DNA of 64,000 nt from Holothuria scabra (Eukaryota > Echinodermata > Holothuroidea > Aspidochirotida > Holothuriidae), in contig CM074189.1 of NCBI GenBank assembly GCA_037179385.1, positions 26,659,648 to 26,723,647 on the forward strand, given 5' to 3'. The translations under genes were made by a program, and so were the position numbers. Each line of letters starts with the position of its first letter. Positions within the stretch are counted from its first letter, which is position 1. Of this stretch, positions 55,453-64,000 are shown one piece after another. A model generated the notes under the pieces. It saw only the letters and a list, made by a program, of their open reading frames with translations. It had not been told where the DNA came from and made no database searches.

Positions 55453-55728
55453 CTTCTGACCAGGGTTGTCACCACACCGGTCGGCACCGGTCAGGACTAA
55501 CCGGCACTGGACATTGCTGACCAGTACAACACCTAAAATGCAAGGCTTCCGACCCGCACAAAAATGATCTTCTACTTGAAAAATATAGAAATAATGAAAT
55601 TGACATTATAGCTGAAAAATTAATGGGTCAAAATGAGGTGGATTCCATGGGGGTAGGGTGAGGTACAAATATTGAGTCAGATGTTTAGCTGGCACTCATA
55701 TTGGGCTGGTGACAACACTGCTTCTGAC
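55453..55728. mobile_element. hAT-like MITE with perfect 8-bp duplication, second family
   Basis: The element is 55461-55720 (260 bp). The left end is CAGGGTTGTCACCACACCGG and the right end is GGCTGGTGACAACACTG. CTTCTGAC flanks both sides exactly (55453-55460, 55721-55728). The inverted repeat is about 13 bp (CAGGGTTGTCACC against GGTGACAACACTG). Its interior is not related to the CAGTGGCG elements. The clean duplication suggests a fairly recent insertion. Confidence 0.9.
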
Positions 55729-55959
55729 ATGTGATTTCTTGGAGGAAGAGTAATTAATTTGAGAGGGCCATCATTGTGGGAGTTTTGCTGGACTCAGAAG
55801 TGGTCTCAGGGCCGAGAGGTGTCCAGTTCCCCTTTGGAACATGTTTATGTTTACCTGTTTCAACGAGACTAGATGCAAAAATGGTACCATACCAGATTTT
55901 CCACAAGACAGAATACACAAACAATTTGGTTTAGCAATTCCACGATAAAACGTTCCATC

Positions 55960-56305
55960 TAACTTTTTGTTACATTTTCCCTTTTCTGCCTGATAACCTT
56001 TTATCGCTTCAGGGAGGAAATGAAATTCACTACACCCACACTTGATGTGGTCACACTTCACTTCTGATTAATTGATTGACAGTAATAGAAATATTAAAAT
56101 ACACAAAAAGTTACATAATATTTGAGGTTAGCTAACAGGTCAATCAAGCATGTGTTAATTGCTTTTCACGCAGTGTGAACACAATGAAAGCTTAATCTTA
56201 GGGCACAGATCGTGTGACAACTCAGATATCAGTTACACCCCACACCGCCTTTGGTGTACTGGGGTGTCCATGTTGCTTTCTCAAGAAGAAATGTCACGGC
56301 ATGCT
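55960..56305 (+). repeat. Dispersed repeat family C (C2)
   Basis: Matches C1 over about 345 bp at about 80 percent identity by eye. It contains exact TGATTGACAG in ATTAATTGATTGACAGTAAT and the CCCCACACCGCCTTTGGTGT block. The 96-codon minus frame at 55771-56061 overlaps it but is not conserved in C1. Confidence 0.65.
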
Positions 56306-56375
56306 TTCCTTCAGTGAAAACATTCTGATTTGAAAACTTGGGCCCATAGCCATCCTCCCCCATCATGTATGAAAT

Positions 56376-56507
56376 CTTGCAACCTCCCAAGGCAAGCCAA
56401 ATGTCCAATAATTCCAAAAACTTGGGTTTACCCACAAAAAAACATTTGGCTTGCCATAGCCTCCTCTGACCTCCTCTCCCTGTTGGTGGTCTTCTTGAGG
56501 TTGCAAG
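56376..56507. repeat. Interrupted inverted repeat
   Basis: Outer CTTGCAACCTC (56376) pairs with GAGGTTGCAAG (56497). Inner GGCAAGCCAAATGT (56391) pairs with ACATTTGGCTTGCC (56442). The right arm has an extra CT-rich stretch of about 40 bp. A decayed fold-back element is likely. Confidence 0.65.
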
Positions 56508-57006
56508 AGGTCACAAGAGCTCTCAGCTAGGTGCTTTAAGCTATATCACTGCCAAATGAAAATGAAAATCCCTATCACTTTCCCAAAACCTTTTCATACA
56601 CATTATATCTAAGATAGAGTTTATCTAACCACAATATTCAGACACAAACAAAGCAGAAAAGGTCATCTAGCTGTATACATGTTTTTAGTATCCAATTACA
56701 GTTTACAGGTCAGTAGGGAGGGTTTTTCAATTTTCTCTTTTCTTTTCTTTTTGTTTTCCTTCTTTAAAATGGTAATCAGAGTTTGATTTTACAATTTTTT
56801 TAAAACTTTAATTCTGAATATGAAGCACAATCGTGCCAGACTTACGTGAAAAAACAAAGAAAAAAATGATCTTTGATCATGGTCTAAAGTCATGATAGGT
56901 TACAATAGTGGAAGCTGTCTAGTCTTGCATCTAAGTGGAATTTTTTTACTGGACAAATATTCAGAAATTTTCATTCGACTGTTATTAACACAATATCCAT
57001 ATTTCT
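56508..57006. other. Non-coding, no recognised feature
   Basis: AT-rich, with a TTTTCTTTTC-rich patch near 56732-56765. Confidence 0.4.
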
Positions 57007-57092
57007 TTAACCCTTTACCATTGTTTGGGTCCATTTACACTTGTCTCGGCTGTCACCCTCCTTTACTGTGCTTCACGCGGAAGTCGACCCAA
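57007..57092 (-). mobile_element. Family O fragment (O2)
   Basis: TTAACCCTTTACCATTGTTT, GGGTCC, CTCGGCTGTCACCCTCCTTT and ACTGTGCTTCACGCGGAAG match the O1 right end in reverse. Only one end remains; the rest is replaced by unrelated GC-richer DNA. Confidence 0.75.
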
Positions 57093-57362
57093 AAGAATTA
57101 AGAAGTACAGGCACATGCGCGTGGGCACCAAAGTGTAAACGACAATAAACCCGGTACACGTACCATGCACACTGTACCTATCTGGCGAGCATTTACACTA
57201 CAGATTTGATCGCCTGCGCGGGGTCTGATCCTCCCCCTTACTAAGATCAAAATCGGGCTATCAGATCCGGATCTGACCTGCATTTACACTACAAATTTGA
57301 TCTCGAGCAGTGGATCAGACCCCGCGCAGACGATCAGATCCGGATCAAGTGTAAATGCACCC
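57093..57362. mobile_element. Fold-back element with GTGTAAATGC arms
   Basis: The arm GCATTTACACTACAGATTTG to CTGCGCGGGGTCTGATCC (57188-57231) pairs with GGATCAGACCCCGCGCAGAC to AAGTGTAAATGC (57312-57356). A third copy of GCATTTACACTACAAATTTG sits between, at about 57280. Surrounding DNA is CpG-rich (ATGCGCGTGGGC). It appears to have inserted into, and displaced the left end of, A12. Confidence 0.7.
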
Positions 57363-57618
57363 TTACTTAAGCCCATTCTGCTATTGTCTGAAATTCGCCC
57401 TCACTCAAATACAATCTCAGTTTATTGCTTCAGGGTAAGTAAAAAAGACCCCAATTTGTAATCAAAACACTCTCAGTCAAGTTGCATGGCATGTAAAATG
57501 AGATTTGATACTCAGCATTCTTTGAACTAGCTGTCAATCAAAAACCTGGGCCAATTCAGAATTTCTGTAGACCACTACAAAAATTGTAGTTTGGGACGGT
57601 AGGAATGGCCTTTTTTAA
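57363..57618 (+). mobile_element. Family A element (A12), left end missing
   Basis: Begins TTACTTAAGCCCATTCTGCT, about 50 bp into the A consensus, and ends TTAA at 57615-57618. Exact CTGTCAATCA is present. The missing left end coincides with the right edge of the fold-back at 57093-57362. Confidence 0.8.
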
Positions 57619-57700
57619 TAACCATGGAAATACCTCTTCAACATTTCTATTTCTGGTAAACAATCAGTCAAAAGGGAAAATGAGATGCTGTTAGAAAAGG

Positions 57701-58006
57701 TTAAAGGCATAATCCTTTCAACCCAAACACTTCTGATTCTTTTAATCTACTTACTTAAGCCCCTTCCACAACTGTAAAAACTCATCCTCATTCAGACACA
57801 ATCTTTTTAGTTTATTGCCTCAGGGTGAGTATACAAGACCCCAATGTACAATCAAAACACTGTCAGTACAGTACATACTGTGTAATATGAACTTAAGAAC
57901 TCTTGTTTTTTTTTAACTTGCTGTCAATCAAAGAGCTTTATCAATTTCTGTGGACTACTACAAAAAATTGTAGTTTGTGGTGAGAGAGCTAGTTGACAGC
58001 CTTTAA
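57701..58006 (+). mobile_element. Family A element (A13), diverged
   Basis: A 306-bp copy with TTAA at 57701-57704 and 58003-58006. The ends are changed (TTAAAGGCATAATCCTTTCA) but the interior order is kept, including exact CTGTCAATCA. Confidence 0.8.
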
Positions 58007-59155
58007 TACTCTATGTAAAACTCTGATTCCCCCTTTAAGAAATAGTAAACATAAAAACATAGTATAGGTGGTCAGGCCTATCGTTATACCTTCGCTAATA
58101 CCACAGAGTAAATCATGATTCCAGTTCAAAAGCTTCCTCCATTTTTTTTTTTTTTTTTTGCCCAGCAAATTTATTTTTGCAAGTGAATTTGACCACCATA
58201 TGTTTATTTTTGATACAGCAGTAACTTTGCAATAAAATTTGAAATCTGACCAGATTCATTGCTATTAGACATTAAATGGTCGTGGTGCATCCATTTCAAC
58301 TTAGGTATATGACCATTTTTGCTAATTTTTACTCTTTTGAGAGAGGCCTTAATGAGTTTATATTTTTTTGCAATCATTTCTTCTGAGTTTAAGTAATTAA
58401 GTTAACACCAAATTTTTTTGTAATTTTCTACTTGCTATAATCCTATGCCGGTTACAATAATTCATAAATCAATCAAATGCAGTTTGTTCCATGAATCATC
58501 TCTTAGGTTTACAGAAAAGCTGAAAAACTATTTTTTTTACTTTTTGAGGTTGTATTTTATTCTTTTAGTCACAGTTTTTGTGGTCAACCATATGCCAGTC
58601 ACTGAACTGCCCACAGTTTTGTTTAAAGTTACTACATATTATCAATTCTTAAACCACTCCCTTAGTTGTATTTAAGCCAAATATTTCAATCCACTTATTC
58701 AGAGGACATAGGCCTAATTATACTTTGGCCTTATTCAATCTTCGTTAAAATTTTTTAATTTAACCTTCATTGAAAATTTTACACACTAATTACTTAAATA
58801 TTCCTAGGCATACAGGACATTTTTCTGGAGAACTGACCCATTTTGCCCAAATAGCATATCATCATTACCAAATAACTTCACAACAAAATTGTCCTTTTTG
58901 TCCATAAAATATGCCTGAAAAAATGAGATTTTCGATGAGAGGGGCTTCAACAATTATCTTACCCTGGCCAAGACCTAGCCTAGGTAGTTGGCTTTCGGTA
59001 GACATAATATTTTTTGTACAGGAAAACTATGTGAAAATGTATTACAGTCAACAGTAACTAAATACATTCTTAAGAAGGGGACATCTTTGAGTGCATTTTT
59101 CTTGTGCCACTCTACCCCTTCTAAACTGACCCCCCCTGACCCCCTGCAGTCCCTG
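58007..59155. other. T-rich non-coding stretch
   Basis: Contains a run of 18-19 T at about 58142-58160 and several shorter T-runs. The 76-codon plus frame at 58445-58675 is hydrophobic because of T-rich codons. Confidence 0.45.
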
Positions 59156-59486
59156 TATATCATGCTATGTACCCTGTACATTATATCATGTTATGTACCC
59201 TGTACACTATATCATGTTATGTACCCTGTACACTATATCATGTTATGTACCCTGTACACTATATCATGTTATGTACCCTGTACACTATATCATGTTATGT
59301 ACCCTGTACATTATATCATGTTATGTACCCTGTACACTATATCATGTTATGTACCCTGTACACTATATCATGTTATGTACCCTGTACACTATATCATGTT
59401 ATGTACCCTGTACACTATATCCTGTTATGTACCCTGTACACTATATCATGTTATGTACCCTGTACACTATATCATGTTATGTACAT
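59156..59486. repeat. 26-bp minisatellite, about 12.5 copies
   Basis: Head-to-tail copies of a unit made of TATATCATGTTATG followed by TACCCTGTACAC, nearly identical except for single-base variants. The unit contains TGTACCCTGTACA, a short palindrome around CCT. Because 26 is not a multiple of 3, all three plus frames cycle through the same 26-residue pattern with no stop. This produces overlapping open frames of 178, 127 and 99 codons. These frames are by-products of the array. Confidence 0.97.
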
Positions 59487-60609
59487 GGCTGAATTGGTCA
59501 TTTCTTTTTATTTCATGTATTTGAGAATTCTATCAAGCAGAGGAAATTGATCAAACAGTCTTTTTTGTTTCATGGCCAACACTCATCCCCCCTCCCTTCC
59601 TCCCAAATTCCACATTGAATGGTTTCCAAATAAATTACTAGACTATGTAATTCTCATCATTAAACAATTGCTCCTCAATTTGCTCTTAATCCCATTTTCC
59701 TTCAGTTTCAGAACCAACCTGATTTCAACACTACCTCCCTTCCTACTTCTCCGAACCACTGAGAAACCACTGACCAGATCACTATTGTACATCAAAATTA
59801 CACAAAGCAAGAACAGCTATGTCTGTACATTCTGCTAAACCAAAACAAAAATATTTGTACCTACCTTAGGGATACTTTCAAGTTCTACAAACACCTACGT
59901 AGTAGCTCTGTACCTTATAATAGGTACCAATACTACATATGAACTCACCTTAGGCAAAAGTTCAGGAGACCCCAAGAAAGTTGACTAGACTAAAACTATA
60001 GCATGCAACACAACTGTTCTATATGGCTCAATATTATTTTATGATCCAAAACTTCAAAGAGGTGCCGCCTTCGACGTAATTGGTTCTATTTTGAATTGAA
60101 TCAAACCTACTTACAAGGCATGGTGGGTAACTTTCTGAATACCCCATAAAACCCTACAGTCAAATTGAGTTGTACACATTTTATGTTAAAGAGACAGGAA
60201 ACTTGCACATTTAATGCATGTAGGTTAGAAACACCACGGACAAAAGAAAAGAAAATTTAAAACCTTTGCCAGATGTAGAGTGACAGATAAAAGCTACATT
60301 TTCTTAGTAGGTGGCACTGTCGGGATAACAGAAAAGCATAGATCAGTTCAAATATGTCCTTTACCCTAAAAATGTTGTACGTAAATTCAGCATTGCTTGA
60401 TTTTATCTTGCACCACTAAGGAAGAGTAGAGAGGGTAAGGATGGTTCAGTACGTGGGGGGTAAATTAAAGGACTATCAAGACCTGTAGGGTAGACTGGCA
60501 TTCCAGCAGCCCCTGTTTCATCATTTTCTTAAGGTGGGAGGAGGATGGAATGTAGGCTACCCTGAAAATTTATTACATTCAACAGGAAGGGGGAACATTC
60601 TCCTTGTGA
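59487..60609. other. Non-coding, no recognised feature
   Basis: AT-rich; an 88-codon plus frame at 59572-59838 has no known domain. Confidence 0.4.
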
Positions 60610-60788
60610 CATACGCGTATAAGGGGGGAGATGCAGGGGAGGCACGCACCCTCCCAATTCGGGCAAAAACAAGTGGTCCATTCAGGCAAAATATGAGCAA
60701 AACATGATAGATAAATGGTGCCATTATTTGGGCAAACATTGCTCTTGCCCCTCAAAAAAATTACCCCCCATATGCCTATGCCTAGTAC
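60602..60788. mobile_element. Possible hAT-like MITE, CATACGCGTAT ends
   Basis: CATACGCGTATAAGGGGGGA at 60610 is approximately inverted in TTACCCCCCATATGCCTATG ending at 60780. Flanking 8-mers CCTTGTGA and CCTAGTAC match at 5 of 8 positions. The interior has GCACGCACC and two GGGCAAA words. Weak support. Confidence 0.35.
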
Positions 60789-62310
60789 TTTACATGTAAA
60801 GCGGTGCTATATCTTTGCCATGCATGTAGTTGATTTGTACCCTTTAGTAAAAGCTTACTTCTGACAAGACAATTTTTTGAAAAGATGTTCATTGTGGAAA
60901 TTGGTACAGGCTTACCAGAAGCTTGGTCAGGGGGGTGTTGGGTTTGCACCCCCACCTATCCCCAATACTTTGTTTCTAAAAATACACAAAATACTGTGAC
61001 ACACGTTATACTTCAATGGTAGCATTATATGTAGTATATGAACAAAGTACAGTATTGCAGTACAATACATGCCTACATGTGGATTTTCCTACATTCTGCA
61101 AAAAGCTAGCCATCTTATTTTAATTAGAAGCGTTACATGAGAAGTTGCAACACTAGTAGTAGGTGTCATTTCATAATTATACAGCAATATTCATCAGCTC
61201 TCTGTCCCTACAAGAACTTCAGATCACTCTACAGAATCATCGACCTCTCAGGAAAATGCAATTCAATTTCCGATTCTAACTTCAATGATAATAGTTACAA
61301 AGATTTATCCCTGGGCTACGGATTTGTTGCTATACTCTCTCACATGTAGACATTCGTGAAATCATGGAGAAAAGACTTGCCTTTGGAGAAACTTATATCA
61401 TTTTACAGTCTGAAACACGATATGAAATACACCCGGGAATAAGAATGTGAAATGTCACTCTTCACCAAAAGATCCCTTACATTTTATCATAAAATAGCAA
61501 TTCTTGTTTTGTACAGCTAGTTTGTTTTCCTGTTTTATTTTTTCTTTGTTTTCTTTAGTTTTCCTTTTTCTCATACAGTGTTTGGATGTTTATTGCTTTT
61601 CTTCCAGAGAGAGTTCATCATCCATCATGTATATATTCTACACAGGGTTCCTATAAACTGTTGAAATACTCAAATTCAAGACTTTTTGCAAGGTTTTTTT
61701 GAAGACTAAAATGAAAATATTAAGTACAGGTACTGAAAAATGCAGAATTTTGTATAATACAGTTTTCATTTGAAGTGTTTCCCTATAAGCACAGACACAT
61801 GCTGAACACATACAACTACTGACAGTATGAGCTTTCACATATCAACACCTAATGGCATTATGTTTCCAGACCAAACACCCAAAATTCAAGTAGTTTCAAG
61901 ATCATGACAAAATTCCAGACTTTTCCCATTTTTCCCTGAATACTGTGACTGGGGTGAACTTCCTTCATAGGTCGAGTCATCAGATTTACTCACCTGTGAC
62001 CTGTCATTGACCAGTGGTACCTCAAATTGAAGGAGACTTTACTAATGGGTCTTATAATGAAAACTTGCCAAATGGTTTAATTGATTACAAATGTGTATTA
62101 ACACATCCATAACTCTATGCTGCAATAATTTGGGGATAAAAGCTTTCCTTGCTTAATTTATGAGAATCACCGTTAAAGGGAAAATGTAGTACTGCACTGC
62201 TGCAAGTTAAATTTGTGTACCCCTGGGCCTAAAACAGAGGGTGGCAGAAGCACGCCCCGACCCTGCGGTAATGTATTTCTGTAACAATAATTCACTCATG
62301 CATGGTCTCT
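60781..62310. other. Non-coding, no recognised feature
   Basis: AT-rich, with a T-rich stretch at 61498-61575 and short frames only. Confidence 0.45.
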
Positions 62311-62550
62311 TTAAAGGGTTAAGAGAAGTCTCCCCAAACAAAGCTAAATATCACAATTTTCCTCTTATTTCCCTCCAAAGTATCTTTCATCATATTTTAT
62401 AACTTTAGTATTGCCCATTCAATGTAAAACAAGCTTTTACTTCTAGTAAATTTTATGTTTGAATAGAAAAATTGTTGTCACATGACTCTCAACAGTCCAT
62501 CATGAAACAGAACACTACTTCAAGTCGGGATGACTGCTCTTGGCCATTAA
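62311..62550 (+). mobile_element. Family B element (B13)
   Basis: A 240-bp copy with TTAA at 62311-62314 and 62547-62550. CACATG is intact; the CCAAT box is mutated to TCCAT. A C-run of about 14 follows at 62555. Confidence 0.8.
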
Positions 62551-64000
62551 GGTCCCCCCCCCCCCCCACCTCTGGCAGTGTATCCCATCATTCAGGTTCA
62601 TGGGTGACTTTTATTTGGTGAAAATATTTTTTCCCCTTGTTTAAGTCTTGTTATCACAAAAACTACTTGATGGATTTCAAGTTCAATGTTTTCACATGAA
62701 AGCCTCCATGGAAACTATACCGTTGTACAAAATAACCATAATATGAGACCTGTACTATTTAGTACGTTTTTTAAAGAGAAATTACAGGCTAGTGCTTAAA
62801 GAGATATAAATTCTGTAACATTTCCTTCTCAACAATTTGTCTAGTATGCCATATGACCATCAATTTAAAGTGTTTCAATCATTAATGCTAATAGACACTC
62901 CAGGAAGCCTAACCAACGACTGCTTTACAGATTGTTCGTGCTTTAACTGTTCTATAGTTTCAGATCAAAGGCCTGCAAGGCCTGCCATTGCCAAACTCCA
63001 AGCTCATCACAAACACCATAACTTTGAAAGATAAACCACCTTCATATACCGACAACAGTAGCAAGTTCCCTTTCACATATGCCGACATTACTGTCAAAGA
63101 TGGTAACCTGCAAATATAAATTTCTTTCAAGATTTTAACCCAAAATGTCACCAAATGACTGATGGGCCCCATACCTGGACCCTGGTTGTCACTCCCAGAT
63201 ACTTAATGGGTTCCTGGCGGCTACAAATGAAACAGATCTGACTTTCAGGTCATCTATATGTCAGTCAAGAGGACCGAGAAACTAGAAAGATGAGCTAGGC
63301 AGATGTTATGAATCTTTGCCATAAAATGTTAGAGCACATAAAAGCTCTTTCCAAATTACCCCTTGACATATTCTGCAGCTAAACAGGGTCACTTTTAAAG
63401 AACATGCTGTCCATAAATACAGAAACATAACCAAAGTTAGTTTAACAAATAAAATTCAGAGAAGTCAGTCCAACAATTTGGTCAGGGATGAATTTACAAA
63501 TTTGGGCAAGACTCAAAACTTTTATCTCCAGGCAACCAAGATTTGCTAGGACACCATTGTCATCATCTAAATTGTAATCAGACAAGGTACTGATGACAGT
63601 ATGTGTCACTCATGACCTATTTTCTGTTTTGCAATATTAAAAGAAATATGCAATCATCCCAATATCAGTAAATACAAACGCCAGGGACTTACTATATACA
63701 CGGAGAGAGCATGTATGCATATGTCCTATCCGCAGATTGTCACCACTGCCTGCATGGGACAATTGGCGCATCAAGATGGCCGTTGTGAAGCTATAATTTG
63801 TATGACTTGACAAGGACTTTGTAGTATTTTAATCAAAAGTTTAACTTGAATGAGAAACAATATCATATTCCTGCAATACATGTCGTGATTTTGACCTTAC
63901 CTTGCATTATTTTGTAAACATTCCAACAGCATTTTCTCACACATAAGGTAGCGAAAATGTACCATGTTGTATGATCTGTCCATGTAGGGAGTAGGAGGTC
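62551..64000. other. Non-coding, no recognised feature
   Basis: AT-rich to the window edge. At about 63772 the word CATCAAGATGGCCG resembles the YY1-type AAGATGGC element sometimes found at transcription starts. The ATG within it opens a frame of only six codons, so it is not called as a gene start. Confidence 0.35.

Noticed and set aside
55771..56061. 96-codon minus-strand frame
   Set aside because: Half lies in repeat C, and the corresponding frame in C1 is broken.
58988..59550. Open frames of 178, 127 and 99 codons
   Set aside because: All are produced by the 26-bp minisatellite, which is open in every plus frame by construction.
63765..63800. YY1-like CAAGATGGC transcription start
   Set aside because: The ATG opens only six codons, and no other promoter evidence is visible before the window ends.

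Overview
The window looks like a stretch of a marine invertebrate deuterostome genome, most likely an echinoderm. The sequence is AT-rich and has no bacterial-style gene layout. The longest open frame that is not made of a tandem repeat is only 129 codons. Short dispersed repeats dominate, and motifs such as TAGGCCTA, common in echinoderm DNA, recur. The species cannot be named from sequence alone. I read the window as intergenic or intronic DNA with no confidently identifiable host gene. Three weak host-gene signals are reported with low confidence: a 118-nt exon-like block at 30543-30660, a weaker exon-like block at 7093-7268, and a 40-codon ORF in a CpG-richer patch near 50.9 kb.

The clearest content is layered, mostly non-autonomous DNA transposons. 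Two short families dominate. Family A is about 305 bp with 13 scorable copies, plus two copies of a diverged subfamily A2, one fold-back derivative and one fragment. Family B is about 265 bp with about 17 copies or pieces. Both end in TTAA and share the terminal layout TTAAAGG-N11-CACCCCAAAC, so one transposase type may have moved both. Family D (about 365 bp) and family O (260 bp) also have TTAA ends. Several insertions are nested (A in B, A2 in B, A2 in Q, B in B, D in B), and the host element resumes after the second TTAA. That supports TTAA as the target-site duplication and gives a relative order of insertion.

Other elements include three hAT-like elements with perfect 8-bp target duplications (28.8, 31.3 and 55.5 kb) and a fourth with an imperfect one (33.3 kb). 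A 1.63-kb element at 38850-40482 has GC-rich inverted ends flanked by TTA, like PIF/Harbinger. A 363-bp element at 17613-17975 is palindromic along its whole length. Two tandem hairpin elements lie at 8.1-8.4 kb. There are several further fold-backs, three unassigned dispersed families (C, E, Q), and a frameshifted relic of the C-terminal end of a non-LTR retrotransposon reverse transcriptase near 23.0 kb.

Tandem arrays are at 6.5 kb (51/55-bp unit, 6 copies), 21.1-21.6 kb (15-bp unit), 59.16-59.49 kb (26-bp unit, which produces the longest ORFs in the window), 39.8-40.1 kb (193-bp unit, 2 copies) and several shorter sites.

Layout: 0-5.8 kb is mostly unassigned with a few degenerate tandem repeats. 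5.8-20.3 kb is a dense transposon graveyard. 20.3-24.6 kb holds a minisatellite and the retrotransposon relic. 24.6-36 kb has scattered A, B, Q and hAT copies and the better exon candidate. 36-49 kb is sparse apart from the Harbinger-like element. 49-58 kb has O, D, hAT, C and A copies and CpG-richer patches. 58-64 kb is AT-rich with the 26-bp minisatellite. The most interesting functional hypothesis is that A copies carry an exact PBX-MEIS/PREP-type motif, TGATTGACAG, and B copies carry an E-box and CCAAT box at a constant 11-bp spacing. These elements could have spread transcription-factor sites. All family names (A, B, C, D, E, O, Q) are local labels used only here.
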